From: Nocardia sp. NBC_01503
Lineage (GTDB): Bacteria; Actinomycetota; Actinomycetes; Mycobacteriales; Mycobacteriaceae
DNA: 64,000 nt
NCBI RefSeq assembly: GCF_036327755.1
Contig: NZ_CP109596.1
Location: 2,666,001 to 2,730,000 of the forward strand
Direction of reading: 5' to 3'
Shown: positions 7,498-16,672 of the stretch, in pieces
Position numbering within the stretch: the stretch's first letter is position 1
How the letters are laid out: the number at the start of each line of letters is the position of its first letter
Position numbers and translations under genes: made by a program
Notes under the pieces: model-generated
Seen by the model: the letters and a program-made list of their open reading frames with translations, nothing else
Database searches by the model: none
Told to the model about the DNA's origin: nothing

Positions 7498-8460
7498 ATG
7501 CTGCACCTGCGGATTATGGCTCCCGCCACCATGACCGAGGACGTACTCGGCGCCCTGGAATGCGATGAGGCCGTCACCGGTCTGGCCGTGTTCCGGGGCG
7601 CGGCCGTGCGTCCGGCCGGGGATGTGGTCACCGCCCAGGTGGCCCGTGAGGCCGCCAATGACGTGGTCAACCGGCTGCGCGCGCTCAAGGTGCATCGCGA
7701 GGGCAGTATCGAGATCGAAGAGGTGCAGACCTGGCTCTCGCGCAGCGGTTTCGACGCGGAGGTACGCACGCCGGGCAGCAGCGCCGACGCCGTGGTGTGG
7801 GCGGAGGTGACGCAGCGGTCCTATGAGGAGACCGAACTCAATTGGACCTACCTGAGTTTCATGACGCTCGCGACCATTATCGCGAGTATCGCCATTGTGC
7901 TGGATTCGCAGATCCTGGTGATCGGCGCGATGGTGCTCGGTCCCGAGTTCGGTGCGATCGCGGCACTCGGGGTGGCGCTGGTGCGTCGGCGATTCGTGCT
8001 GTTGCAGTTGGCGATTCGCACCTTGTTCGCCGGGTTCGCGGTGGCCATCGGCGTCACCATCGTGCTGGCGCTGGCGGCGCGCGGGCTGGGCTGGATCACC
8101 CTCGACAATGTGATCGGCCCCCGCCCGAGTACGCATTTCATCTACACCCCGGACAAGTGGTCGTTCATTGTCGCGGTGGTGGCGGCGGCCGCCGGGGTGC
8201 TGTCCATCACGTCGGCGAAATCGGTTGGTATGGCCGGGGTTTTCATCTCGGTGACCACCGTGCCCGCCGCCGGCAATATCGCCTTGGGTGTGGCCTTCGG
8301 TAACGGTTCCACCATTTGGGGCAGCGTGGCGCAGCTGCTGGGGAACGTCGCCGGAATGGCGCTCGCGGGCTGGGTGACCCTGGCGGTGCAGCAGGTGCTG
8401 TGGTCGCGTATGTCGGTGCGGCGCGCCAAGTTCATGGTGCGCACTCGCCGCATGCTCTGA
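7498..8460 (+). CDS. DUF389 integral membrane protein
   Basis: The 320-residue protein has a soluble N-terminal domain (about 1-105, MLHLRIMAPATMTEDVLGALE) and then five or six membrane segments. It contains the DUF389 hallmark blocks (SFMTLATIIASIAIVLDSQILVIGAMVLGPEFG and SVGMAGVFISVTTVPAAGNIALGVA). Function is unknown in general. No obvious Shine-Dalgarno precedes it, and CAGACT lies 7 nt before the ATG, so a leaderless transcript is possible. It is convergent with the TerC-like gene and separated from it by a bidirectional hairpin. Confidence 0.85.
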   Translation: MLHLRIMAPATMTEDVLGALECDEAVTGLAVFRGAAVRPAGDVVTAQVAREAANDVVNRLRALKVHREGSIEIEEVQTWLSRSGFDAEVRTPGSSADAVVWAEVTQRSYEETELNWTYLSFMTLATIIASIAIVLDSQILVIGAMVLGPEFGAIAALGVALVRRRFVLLQLAIRTLFAGFAVAIGVTIVLALAARGLGWITLDNVIGPRPSTHFIYTPDKWSFIVAVVAAAAGVLSITSAKSVGMAGVFISVTTVPAAGNIALGVAFGNGSTIWGSVAQLLGNVAGMALAGWVTLAVQQVLWSRMSVRRAKFMVRTRRML

Positions 8461-8477
8461 GCGCGTCGGACAACGAA

Positions 8478-8513
8478 CCGCGCCCGCCACGCGAATTCGC
8501 ATGACGGGCGCGG
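8478..8513. terminator. Bidirectional hairpin between the convergent DUF389 and TerC-like genes
   Basis: Nine-bp arms CCGCGCCCG / CGGGCGCGG enclose an 18-nt loop that itself contains GCGAATTCGC. It sits in the 70 bp between two convergent stop codons. There is no clear U-tract on either side. Confidence 0.6.
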
Positions 8514-8530
8514 TAATCGGGTTACGCGGT

Positions 8531-9640
8531 TCAGCGGACCGGGGTCGGTTCCTCACTGCTCACGCTTTTGGACTCGTCATCGTCGAGCCTCCGATTGCGA
8601 ATGATGCTGGTGATGAACGCGGCACCGATGAAGGCCACACCCACCAGGCCGGTGACGACCTCGTTGACGTGCACGCCGATCGAGATCAGCAGGATGATCG
8701 CCAGTGCGCCGATGGCCCAGTGCGCGCCGTGCTCCAGGTACACGTACTCCGAGAGCGTGCCCTTGCGGACCAGGAACACGGTGATGGAGCGGACGAACAT
8801 GGCGCCGATCAGGCCCAGGCCCAGGGCGATCAGAATCGGGTCCGAGGTGATGGCGAACGCGCCGATGACACCGTCGAAGGAGAACGAGGCGTCGAGCACT
8901 TCCAGGTACAGGAACAGGAAGAAGGCCGCCTTGCCGGTGGCCTTGACCACCCCGCTGGGCCCGGATTCACCGCCCTCTTCGAGTTCTTCGGTGTGGAACA
9001 TCGAGCCGAGGCCGTCGACCAGGATGTACGTGATCACGCCCAGTACGCCCGAAACCAGTACGGTGCCACGATCATCGGAGTCCGCGATGACCTCGGCGGC
9101 GATGACGATGGCGACCAGGGTGAGCACGACCGAGAGCATGTCCAGCTTGCCGAGCTTGGCCAGCGGCCGCTCGAGCCAGCCGAGCCAGGTGATCTCATGC
9201 TCTTCGAGGATGAAGTTCAGGAACAGCAGCAGCAGGAACGCGCCACCGAAGGCGGCGATCTGCGGATGCGCGTCGGTGAGCAGCTTCTCGTAGGAGGCGC
9301 TGCCGTCGGGGAAGGTGAGGGCGCCGTCCGCGGGCGGGTTCATCGCCAGGTCGAAGGCGCGCTTGGGGTCCAGGCCCGCGGTGATCCAGACGATGGCGAG
9401 CGGGAAGACCAGGCGCATACCGAAGACGGCGATGACCACGCCGACGGTAAGGAAGATCTTCTGCCAGAACTCGCTCATCCGTTGCAGGACACTGGCATTG
9501 ATGACGGCGTTGTCGAACGACAGCGACACCTCGAGGATGCCCAGGATGGCGCACAGTGCCAGCGCTGTCGGACCGCCGTACACGAATGCCGCTATGAGAG
9601 CGAGCACCGAGACGATGATGGAGAGGCCGAAAATACGCAC
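8531..9640 (-). CDS. TerC-like membrane protein (DUF475)
   Basis: The 369-residue protein has nine or so membrane helices. The acidic in-membrane motif LEVSLSFDNAVINA lies near residues 37-50, and a second, related one (LEVLDASFSFDGVIGAF) lies near 247-263. Such paired acidic motifs mark the TerC/DUF475 group, thought to handle metal ions with TerD proteins at the membrane. The tail is acidic and soluble (RRLDDDESKS). It lies downstream of terD in the same direction, separated by about 105 bp with a hairpin. A GTG start gives V/MRIFGL. Confidence 0.85.
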   Translation of the reverse strand: MRIFGLSIIVSVLALIAAFVYGGPTALALCAILGILEVSLSFDNAVINASVLQRMSEFWQKIFLTVGVVIAVFGMRLVFPLAIVWITAGLDPKRAFDLAMNPPADGALTFPDGSASYEKLLTDAHPQIAAFGGAFLLLLFLNFILEEHEITWLGWLERPLAKLGKLDMLSVVLTLVAIVIAAEVIADSDDRGTVLVSGVLGVITYILVDGLGSMFHTEELEEGGESGPSGVVKATGKAAFFLFLYLEVLDASFSFDGVIGAFAITSDPILIALGLGLIGAMFVRSITVFLVRKGTLSEYVYLEHGAHWAIGALAIILLISIGVHVNEVVTGLVGVAFIGAAFITSIIRNRRLDDDESKSVSSEEPTPVR

Positions 9641-9687
9641 CGCTAGGGGGCCTTTCGTAGTGCCGGTATCAGTTCCGGATCGGGTAA

Positions 9688-9721
9688 GGCTCGCACGAGG
9701 AGGGACCCGTGCTCCCGAGCC
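9688..9721 (-). terminator. Hairpin between terD and the TerC-like gene
   Basis: On the minus strand GGCTCG and CACG pair with CGTG and CGAGCC around a 10-nt loop with a GGAG bulge. It follows terD and precedes the TerC-like start by about 50 bp. It could partly terminate, or protect, the terD message. Confidence 0.4.
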
Positions 9722-9745
9722 CCCCTGGCGCGTCGAACTTTTCGA

Positions 9746-10321
9746 TTAGACGTTGACGCCGTAGTCGCGGGCGATACCGGACAGACCGGACGCGTAGCCC
9801 TGGCCGATGGCCCGGAACTTCCACTCGGCGCCATTGCGGTACAGCTCGCCGAAGACCATGGCGGTCTCGGTGGAGGCGTCCTCGGTGAGGTCGTAGCGGG
9901 CCAGCTCGGCGCCGTTGGCGCGGTCGACCACGCGAATGTAGGCATTGCGGACCTGGCCGAAGCTCTGGCCGCGCTGATCCGCCTCGTAGATCGAGACCGG
10001 GAAGAAGATGGACTCGATGCTGGGCGGGGTGGCCGCGAGATCGACATTGATTATCTCGTCGTCGCCTTCGCCTTCACCGGTGAGGTTGTCGCCGGTGTGC
10101 ACGATGGAGCCTTCGGGCGAGGTCAGGTTGTTGAAGAAGACGAAGTGCTTGTCCGAAACAACCTTCTTGTCGCCGCCGGTGGCGATCGCGCTCGCGTCCA
10201 GGTCGAAGTCGGTCCCGGTGGTCGTCCGCACGTCCCAGCCGAGGCCGACCGACACGGCGGTGAGGTTCGGGGCCTGCTTCGTCAGCGAAACATTGCCGCC
10301 CTTGGACAAACTGACACCCAT
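9746..10321 (-). CDS. TerD-family calcium-binding stress protein
   Basis: The 191-residue protein is a complete single TerD domain: GVSLSKGGNVSLTK start, WDVRTTTGTDFDLDASAI, the Ca2+-site loop GDNLTGEGEGDDE at 77-89, and the ending FRAIGQGYASGLSGIARDYGVNV. TerD proteins bind calcium and form membrane-associated complexes with TerC in tellurite, phage and oxidative-stress responses. GGAAGGGA gives a good Shine-Dalgarno before the ATG. It is divergent from the Ter biosynthetic operon across 211 bp, which probably contains shared control. The locus name terD/terE cannot be settled by sequence alone. Confidence 0.95.
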   Translation of the reverse strand: MGVSLSKGGNVSLTKQAPNLTAVSVGLGWDVRTTTGTDFDLDASAIATGGDKKVVSDKHFVFFNNLTSPEGSIVHTGDNLTGEGEGDDEIINVDLAATPPSIESIFFPVSIYEADQRGQSFGQVRNAYIRVVDRANGAELARYDLTEDASTETAMVFGELYRNGAEWKFRAIGQGYASGLSGIARDYGVNV

Positions 10322-10520
10322 GCGGGAATCCCTTCCGTTGGAAAGCGTTCAAACGTTCTTGTAGCGCGGCATGTCCGAATTGCCGGGTCCGCAGGTACGA
10401 CCCTAGTAGCTTTCCCGAGGCTTGTGCATGAACAAACCGAGGACATCCCCGGGCACCAGCCTGTCACGCGACATGTCACCCGGTTCATCGTCGCAGTCGC
10501 CGCGGGTGTGAACGGGCACC

Positions 10521-10526
10521 TAACAT
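10521..10526 (+). promoter_or_regulatory. -10 box for a probable leaderless transcript of the Ter biosynthetic operon
   Basis: TAACAT matches TANNNT and is followed by 6 nt and then the GTG at 10533. There is no Shine-Dalgarno in the intervening CGGGGC at a usable distance. The terD promoter must lie in the same 211-bp divergent region. Confidence 0.4.
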
Positions 10527-10532
10527 CGGGGC

Positions 10533-11729
10533 GTGGCAGGCCGTAGACGCGGATGGTTCCGGTCCCCCCGGGACACAGCATGGGTGCAGCAGGCCCGGAC
10601 GGCGCTGACCGCCGCCTTCCTGGACATGGACACCCGGCAGAGCATTGCCGAGAATGCCGTCGCGGCCTCCGCGCAGGTATTTCCCGAGCGCGGTATGGCC
10701 GCGCAGTGGGATCGGGTGCGCGCCCGCTGCTATGACGCGGCGGGCTCCTACCTGGCCTTGAACGAGCGCCTCGACCAGGCCGAACGGGACGGCGGATCGA
10801 TTCCGCAGGCCGAGATCGACGGGCAGATACGCAAACTCGCCGATGCCGCACGCGGGGTGGACGAGTTCTATCGCGGCAATCAGGGCCACCTCGAGCATGC
10901 GGTCGCGGTGTACGGGTCGGTGCCACAACTGGTGGCGCAGGTGCGGTCGGCGGCGCAGCGGGTGCGGCAGGCCGCGGACGACTCACCCTTCTCCGGGTAT
11001 CCGTCGGTGCTGCTGTCCAAGGCCGCGGTCGATGAGGGTCTCGTCACACTGGAGGCCGCCATCGGCGCCGGTGTCGGTGCCACCCGCGAGGCCGCGACGG
11101 AGTTGGAGAATCGCTCCCGCACACTGTCAAGGGCACTGGAAGACGCACCGGGCAAACAGCATTCGGCGACCACCGCACTGGCCTCCGCGGGTACCCGGCT
11201 GGCGGCGGCCCAGCATCGCACCGAGCGACTCGCGCCCGCGCTGTCTTCCCTGCTCCGAGAGTTCAACGCTGCGAGTTCGGCGGATTTGGCGAACAATGAG
11301 CGGCAAGCCCACCGAGCCATCGACGCCGCAGCCGCGGATCTGTCCCGGGCCCGGGCCGCATTGCAGAACAACGACCCGGAGCAAACGCTTGAATTGACCA
11401 CATCCGCCCGCGGGCACCTCGCCTCCGCGGAGGAGCAGGCCGACGCCGTCACCGACCGTCTGGCACTGTTGCGCGAGGTCCGTGAGAAGCCACAGGAGAA
11501 GGCCAAGACCGTCCGGTTCAAACTGCGGGATGCGCAGATGCTGGCGGTGAACAACGGTCTCGTCCCGCAGTGGGGTTCGGTACTGGATGCCCAGTCCGAA
11601 CGCCTGGATCGGGTGGTCGCCGGGCTCACCGGCCCGCATCCGGACTATTGGGCGTATATCTCCGAACTGGATGCCGTCTCGGCGTTCATAGCGGGTGTTG
11701 TCGAACGCATGCGAAGTACCGATAGATAA
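10533..11729 (+). CDS. Alpha-helical/coiled-coil protein at the head of the Ter operon
   Basis: The 398-residue, Ala/Arg/Glu-rich protein has no membrane segment. Long helices with heptad character run from about 60 to 345. The tail (SELDAVSAFIAGVVERMRSTDR) and the start MAGRRRGWFRSPRDTAWVQQAR do not match an enzyme family I know. It resembles the helical TerB/TelA-associated proteins that accompany Ter operons in actinobacteria only in context and composition. It is first in a run with the aldolase (31 bp downstream), PRTase fusion and HAD genes, so a scaffold or sensor role in the same pathway is likely. Confidence 0.7.
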   Translation: MAGRRRGWFRSPRDTAWVQQARTALTAAFLDMDTRQSIAENAVAASAQVFPERGMAAQWDRVRARCYDAAGSYLALNERLDQAERDGGSIPQAEIDGQIRKLADAARGVDEFYRGNQGHLEHAVAVYGSVPQLVAQVRSAAQRVRQAADDSPFSGYPSVLLSKAAVDEGLVTLEAAIGAGVGATREAATELENRSRTLSRALEDAPGKQHSATTALASAGTRLAAAQHRTERLAPALSSLLREFNAASSADLANNERQAHRAIDAAAADLSRARAALQNNDPEQTLELTTSARGHLASAEEQADAVTDRLALLREVREKPQEKAKTVRFKLRDAQMLAVNNGLVPQWGSVLDAQSERLDRVVAGLTGPHPDYWAYISELDAVSAFIAGVVERMRSTDR

Positions 11730-11760
11730 ACCGACCGAACAGTAGGAGGCACGGGGGACG

Positions 11761-12981
11761 ATGACCGCGATTATCAGCACCTATCCGGAAGTCGCCCCCG
11801 TATCCCTGCACAAGCGCTTCCCCATGCGCCACTTCCCGCAGGTACCCGGGCCGGAACTGCGACTGCTCTGCCACCGTCTGCCCGAACCCTTCGGCGACTC
11901 CAACGACCGCGATCTGCTCTCGATGGCCCTGGGCGCGACGCTGTACGTGCCCGCCACCCGCGCCGACCTCACCGCCACCATTCAGCGGCGCGCCGCGCGC
12001 GGGGCCTGCTCCATGGTCATCGACCTCGAGGACGCCGTCGCCGACCACGACCTGGAGTTCGGAAAGAAGCAGGCCGCCCGGACCTTGGACGAACTCGGCA
12101 GCGGGGTCGCCGCGTATCCACTGCTGTTCGTACGGGTGCGCGACCCCGAGACCGTCGGCGAGATCGTGTCCGCGATCGGACCGGGGGCGCGGGCGCTCAC
12201 CGGATTCGTCTTCCCCAAATTCGACAGCACCACCGGCGCGAAGTACCTCGACGCTCTCGACGCGGCATCGAAGGCGCTGGGGCGCAAGGTCTTCGGCATG
12301 CCGGTGCTGGAATCACCCGCGCTGGTACACCGGCAGACCCGCGATCTGGAGTTGCACCGCATCCAGGAGCTGCTCACCGCCCGCCGTGACAGCGTGCTCG
12401 CGGTACGCATCGGGGCCACGGATATGTGCTCCACCTTCGGAATTCGGCGCGATCGCGATCTGACCATCTACGACGTGCGCGTGGTCGCCGATGTGATCGC
12501 CGATATCGTGAACTACCTGGGGCGCACGGACGGAACGGGATTCACCATCACCGGACCGGTCTGGGAGTACTTCGCCGACCACGAGCGCATGTTCCGCCCG
12601 CAGCTGCGCACCTCACCCTTCTCCGAGGCGGACGCGGTGCCGTTCCGGCAGTACCTGGTCAGCCGGGACCTGGACGGACTGCTGCGCGAGATAACCCTGG
12701 ATCGCGCCAACGGAATTCAGGGCAAGACGGTCATCCACCCCTCGCACGTCGCGGTGGTGCACGCACTGTCGGTGGTCACCCACGAGGAGTACTCCGACGC
12801 CCTGGACATCCTGCGCGAGGACTCCGGCGGCGTCGCGGCCTCGGAGTACCGCAACAAGATGAACGAGATGAAGCCGCATCGCAGCTGGGCGCGCCAAACC
12901 ATCCTGCGCGCAAGAGTTTTCGGAGTCACCAATAAGGGCGTCTCCTTCGTGGATCTATTGAAAGTGCTGGTGGCATCGTGA
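11761..12981 (+). CDS. HpcH/HpaI aldolase / citrate-lyase-beta-like protein of the Ter pathway
   Basis: The protein has 406 residues. The acidic metal site CSMVIDLEDAVADHD (about 83-97) and the later strand motifs (LTGFVFPKFDS, VFGMPVLESPALVH, AVRIGATDMCSTFGIRR, IQGKTVIHPSHVAVVHAL) are those of the citrate-lyase beta/HpcH TIM barrel, which cleaves or makes C-C bonds on acyl or keto acids with Mg2+. Comparative work on Ter systems (Anantharaman, Iyer and Aravind) links such an aldolase with PRTases and a HAD enzyme in making a nucleoside-like metabolite. AGGAGG precedes the ATG. Its TGA overlaps the next GTG by 4 bp. Confidence 0.88.
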   Translation: MTAIISTYPEVAPVSLHKRFPMRHFPQVPGPELRLLCHRLPEPFGDSNDRDLLSMALGATLYVPATRADLTATIQRRAARGACSMVIDLEDAVADHDLEFGKKQAARTLDELGSGVAAYPLLFVRVRDPETVGEIVSAIGPGARALTGFVFPKFDSTTGAKYLDALDAASKALGRKVFGMPVLESPALVHRQTRDLELHRIQELLTARRDSVLAVRIGATDMCSTFGIRRDRDLTIYDVRVVADVIADIVNYLGRTDGTGFTITGPVWEYFADHERMFRPQLRTSPFSEADAVPFRQYLVSRDLDGLLREITLDRANGIQGKTVIHPSHVAVVHALSVVTHEEYSDALDILREDSGGVAASEYRNKMNEMKPHRSWARQTILRARVFGVTNKGVSFVDLLKVLVAS

Positions 12982-15500
12982 GCTCGGGTTCTGACGGCAC
13001 CGTGGCCGCCGAGGGCGTCTTGACCGTCGCGCCTTGGGCCACCCGCGAACTCGGTCTCGGCCTCCGGCACGGGAACTCGTACGCCCTGCCCGGCGAGTGG
13101 CGGATCGCCGAACTCATCGAGCCGGGGCTGCGGCGCAATCCGCGGCGCGGGCATCTGCTGGTCTCCACCGTGCTGGGTAAGCACCTGCCGACCGATCCGC
13201 ATCGCGTGATCGAGGCCGGAAATCATCTGGGGGATCTGGTGCGCGAGCGGATCGATGGCCCCGTCATCGTGCTCGGATTCGCGGAAACCGCAACGGGACT
13301 CGGCCACTGTGTGGCCGCCCGCATCCAGGCACAGTGCTACCTGCACTCGACGCGCCGCACCGTGCCCACCGCCGAGGTGCTCACCGGATTCGAGGAGGGC
13401 CATTCGCACGCCACCTCGCACATGCTGCAACCCGCGCCCGCCGGAATCTTCCGCAACAAGCTGCCGATGGTTCTCGTGGACGACGAAATATCCACCGGCG
13501 CAACCGCTCTGGACGCCATTCGGGCGCTGCACGCCTTCAATCCGCGCCCCCACTATGTGCTGGCGTCGCTGGTGGACATGCGAACCACCGCCGATCGCAG
13601 CGCATTCGATGCCGCCGCGCGTGACCTGGGCGTCCGCATCGATACCGTCTGCCTCGCTTCCGGCGAAACTTTACTTCCGGTCGACCTGGTCGATTCCGTT
13701 GCCGCACTGCCTGATCCGCAGCTCAATCCGGTCGCGTCGCGGCGCGGACGCGTGGCTCGGATGGCGCTGCCCTGGCCGGAGACCGTCCCCGAAGGCGGGC
13801 GGCACGGCATTCTGAACTCCGATGTCGCCGAGTTCGAAGCCGCCGTCGCCGCCGCCGCGACAACCCTCCGCGATGAACTGCGCGCCCTGGCATGGGAAAC
13901 CGACGCGGGGTCGGCCGACGGCCCGCTCGGCCGTCCGGTCGTGGTGCTCGCGCACGAGGAGTTCATGTATCTGCCCCTGCGGTTGGCGGCGGCCCTCGCC
14001 GACGGCGGTATACCGACCCGGTATCAGACGACCACCCGGTCACCCGCGTATGTGCTGGATGAGCCCGGGTATCCGTTGCGACGCGGATTCCGTTTCCTCG
14101 CACCGGAATCCGGTGAGGAATCATCGCGCTATCTGTACAACGCGCACTGGCCGGAGCCGGGTGCGGCCGAGCCGATTCTCCTGGTGATCGCCGATGAACC
14201 CGCCGACACCGATCGGCTCGCCGACGCGGGCGGATTGCTCGATGTGCTGACCGCCTCGGGAGCCGACGTGGTGGCCGCGGTACTGCGGGGTGCTGACCCG
14301 CGACGGCTGGCGGCCGTGCGCACAGCCGCCGGTGTCGGCGGTTCGAACACAGTGCCGACGATCGAATCCGGTGCCGTCGCGTCCGCGCATCCGTCGCCGC
14401 TGCGCGGCCCGGAGTTCGGCTCGTATGCCCCGGACGAGGTGGCGTGGCTGTTGAAAGATCTATCCGCAGTGGATCTGGAAGCCGATGTGGCCGAACGGGA
14501 ACGGCGCATTCAATCCGGAGTAGCACACTACGCCGAGTCGCTGCCGGTGGAGTATCAGCCCGATGCCGCGTACCGGGAGCTCTTCGACAAGGTGCTCGCC
14601 GAGAGCGCGGAGCGACTGGCCTCGGCGGTGGCGACCGTCTCGGAATTGGTGGTCGCCGAGCGTGGCGAGAACATCGTGCTGGTGTCGCTGGCTCGGGCCG
14701 GCACGCCTGTCGGGGTTCTTATGCGCCGGTGGATGCGGACCCGGGGTCTCGAGGTTCCGCACTACGCGGTGTCGATTGTCAGGGACCGGGGCATCGATTC
14801 GGTCGCACTGGATTACCTTGCGCGGCATCATGATCCGGCGAGCATCGTATTCGTCGACGGTTGGACCGGGAAGGGTGCGATCACCCGCGAACTCAGCGAA
14901 GCCCTCGACGCCTACCATGCTGCCGGAGGCGCGCGGTTCAACGACGAATTGGTGGTGCTCGCAGATCCGGGCAGTTGTGTTCGCACCTTCGGCACTCGTG
15001 ACGACTTCCTCATTGCCTCCGCCTGCCTGAATTCAACTGTCTCCGGGCTGGTTTCGCGGACGGTGCTCAATGACGACCTGATCGGTCCGCATGATTTCCA
15101 CGGTGCGAAGTTCTATCGGGAACTGGCGGGCGAGGATGTCTCGGCGCGCCTGGTGGATGCGGTCAGCGCCCAGTTCGATACCGTGCGGCCCTGGATTGCC
15201 GCGCAGGTGGATGCGATCCGGCGCTCTGACCGGACGCCCGACTGGGCGGGCTGGGCCTCGGTCGAGAAGGTGCGCGCCGAGTACGGGATCTCCAGCGTCA
15301 ATTTCGTGAAACCCGGTGTGGGAGAGACGACCCGGGTGTTATTGCGACGGCTGCCCTGGCGGGTACTGGTGCGCGACGCCGACGCACCCGAGCATGCGCA
15401 CATTCGGATGCTCGCGGCGGCGCGGGACGTGCCGGTCGAGGTCGTCCCCGACCTCGCGTACGCGTGCATGGGCCTGATCAAGGATGTGAGCGAGGGGTGA
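12978..15500 (+). CDS. Fused Ter-pathway protein: PRTase-TRSP plus second PRTase-PELOTA
   Basis: An 840-residue protein that I read as two Ter-pathway proteins joined end to end. The first half holds a phosphoribosyltransferase fold with the PRPP loop VLVDDEISTGAT at 165-176, preceded by TATGLGH and EEGHSHATSHML, and then the TRSP region (about 280-470, with LAHEEFMYLPLRLAAAL). The second half starts near 500 and shows SLARAGTPVGVLMRRWMR (about 567-584) and FVDGWTGKGA (about 624-633), the PRPP-binding loop of the other PRTase family. It ends with a PELOTA-like RNA-binding segment (about 770-835). In other genomes these are usually separate genes; the fusion is the notable point. It is coupled by GTGA overlaps to the aldolase before and the HAD gene after. 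Confidence 0.85.
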   Translation: MSSGSDGTVAAEGVLTVAPWATRELGLGLRHGNSYALPGEWRIAELIEPGLRRNPRRGHLLVSTVLGKHLPTDPHRVIEAGNHLGDLVRERIDGPVIVLGFAETATGLGHCVAARIQAQCYLHSTRRTVPTAEVLTGFEEGHSHATSHMLQPAPAGIFRNKLPMVLVDDEISTGATALDAIRALHAFNPRPHYVLASLVDMRTTADRSAFDAAARDLGVRIDTVCLASGETLLPVDLVDSVAALPDPQLNPVASRRGRVARMALPWPETVPEGGRHGILNSDVAEFEAAVAAAATTLRDELRALAWETDAGSADGPLGRPVVVLAHEEFMYLPLRLAAALADGGIPTRYQTTTRSPAYVLDEPGYPLRRGFRFLAPESGEESSRYLYNAHWPEPGAAEPILLVIADEPADTDRLADAGGLLDVLTASGADVVAAVLRGADPRRLAAVRTAAGVGGSNTVPTIESGAVASAHPSPLRGPEFGSYAPDEVAWLLKDLSAVDLEADVAERERRIQSGVAHYAESLPVEYQPDAAYRELFDKVLAESAERLASAVATVSELVVAERGENIVLVSLARAGTPVGVLMRRWMRTRGLEVPHYAVSIVRDRGIDSVALDYLARHHDPASIVFVDGWTGKGAITRELSEALDAYHAAGGARFNDELVVLADPGSCVRTFGTRDDFLIASACLNSTVSGLVSRTVLNDDLIGPHDFHGAKFYRELAGEDVSARLVDAVSAQFDTVRPWIAAQVDAIRRSDRTPDWAGWASVEKVRAEYGISSVNFVKPGVGETTRVLLRRLPWRVLVRDADAPEHAHIRMLAAARDVPVEVVPDLAYACMGLIKDVSEG

Positions 15501-16318
15501 CCGGCTTCCGAACCTTGATCGCCACCGATCTCGATCGCACGATGATCTACTCCCGCAATGCCTTCGGCACGGTGCCCGACCTGTCGACGGTGTGCGTGGA
15601 ACACCTGGACGGCGAACCGCTGTCGTATATGACCGCGAGAGCGGCGGACCGTTTGAAGGCGCTCGCCGAGGTGGCGGCGGTCATCCCCACCACCACCCGA
15701 ACCATCGAGCAGTTCAACCGGATTCAGCTACCGGGCGCGCCGTGGCGATACGCCGTGACCACCAATGGCGGCAATATTCTCGACAATGGTCACCCCGATA
15801 CCCGCTGGCGCGAGGCACTCGACCGCGACGTCCGTGCCTCCAGTGCCTCGCTAGCCGAGATCAGCGCGGAATTGCATTCGCGCACAGACGATTCCTTCGT
15901 GCTGAAGTACCGGGTCGCCGATGAGCTGTTCTGCTACCTGGTGGTCGACCTGGCAGCCTTACCCGCGGATTTTCTCGCCGAATGGGATGCCTGGTGCCGC
16001 CCGCGCGGCTGGTCCGCGTCCCAGCAGGGTCGCAAGATCTACACCATGCCGAACGCGGTCTGTAAGAGTCGCACGGTGGCGGAAGTCCGTCACCGCCTGG
16101 AGTATTCGGGCGACCTGGACGGTTCCGCCCGACTGCTCGCGGCCGGTGACGGCGCACTCGACGCCGAGATGCTGCGCGCGGCCGATCTCGCCATCCGCCC
16201 CCGCCACGGCGAATTGGAAGAACTCGCCTGGGCCCACCCGAATCTCACGGTCACCGCGACCTCCGGCATCCGCGCCGGCGAGGAGATCCTGGACTGGTTC
16301 GCCGACGCGCTCGAATGA
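15497..16318 (+). CDS. HAD-family hydrolase of the Ter pathway
   Basis: The protein has 273 residues. The first HAD motif is TDLDRTMIY, with nucleophile Asp11 and acid/base Asp13. TTTRTIEQF gives the motif II Thr, Lys in CKSRTV is a motif III candidate, and GDGALDAEML provides motif IV. It is probably a phosphatase acting on the product of the PRTase/aldolase steps. I start it at the GTG at 15497, which overlaps the preceding TGA as GTGA and follows GAGCGAGGG. The frame is open further upstream without support. Its stop codon abuts the stop of the convergent gene at 16319. Confidence 0.85.
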   Translation: MTGFRTLIATDLDRTMIYSRNAFGTVPDLSTVCVEHLDGEPLSYMTARAADRLKALAEVAAVIPTTTRTIEQFNRIQLPGAPWRYAVTTNGGNILDNGHPDTRWREALDRDVRASSASLAEISAELHSRTDDSFVLKYRVADELFCYLVVDLAALPADFLAEWDAWCRPRGWSASQQGRKIYTMPNAVCKSRTVAEVRHRLEYSGDLDGSARLLAAGDGALDAEMLRAADLAIRPRHGELEELAWAHPNLTVTATSGIRAGEEILDWFADALE

Positions 16319-16672
16319 CTATCGAACCCTGGTATCGGTAGCCGGTCCGGGCGGAATGATCCAGCGGGAGAAGGTTTCCTGAGGATCGACGGTGATGGTA
16401 TCGGCCACTGCCAGTAGCGTCGCCGGAACCTCCCCGCCCAGATGGTCGAGGCTCGGAACGATCACCGCCTCGGCATCCACCGACCACACCACATCGATCA
16501 GCCGCTGCACCGGATCATCGGTATACGGCCCGAACACAATGGTTTTCGCCAGCGTGTAACCCAGTCGCGCGGCCGTACTCCGCAACCGGATCTCATCCCA
16601 GGACTGTCGCACTCCCGAGACATCACTCCGCAAATACCCGATGGAAGTGGGAATCTCCAACATCCTCACCAC
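16319..16672 (-). CDS. Small resolvase-fold-like hypothetical protein
   Basis: The 117-residue protein (starting GTG at 16672 or 16669, or ATG at 16663) contains GYLRSDVSGVRQSWDE, RLRSTAARLGY and AEAVIVPSLDHLGGEVPATLLAVADTITVDPQETFSRW. This spacing resembles the N-terminal domain of serine recombinases (Y-x-R, R-x-x-A-x-x-x-G-Y, PSLDHL). There is no C-terminal DNA-binding part and no clear catalytic Ser-Arg set. A regulatory or degenerate role is more likely than recombination. It overlaps the 3' end of the small gene upstream, suggesting a two-gene unit divergent from the XRE regulator. Confidence 0.55.
   Translation of the reverse strand: MVRMLEIPTSIGYLRSDVSGVRQSWDEIRLRSTAARLGYTLAKTIVFGPYTDDPVQRLIDVVWSVDAEAVIVPSLDHLGGEVPATLLAVADTITVDPQETFSRWIIPPGPATDTRVR

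Noticed and set aside
7288..8556. Long minus-strand frame across EamA and DUF389
   Set aside because: It covers two well-supported plus-strand genes and the terminator between units. His/Arg/Gly-rich translation shows no domain.
16319..16672. Active serine recombinase
   Set aside because: The length is only that of an N-terminal domain, the catalytic residues are not convincing, and there is no DNA-binding region.
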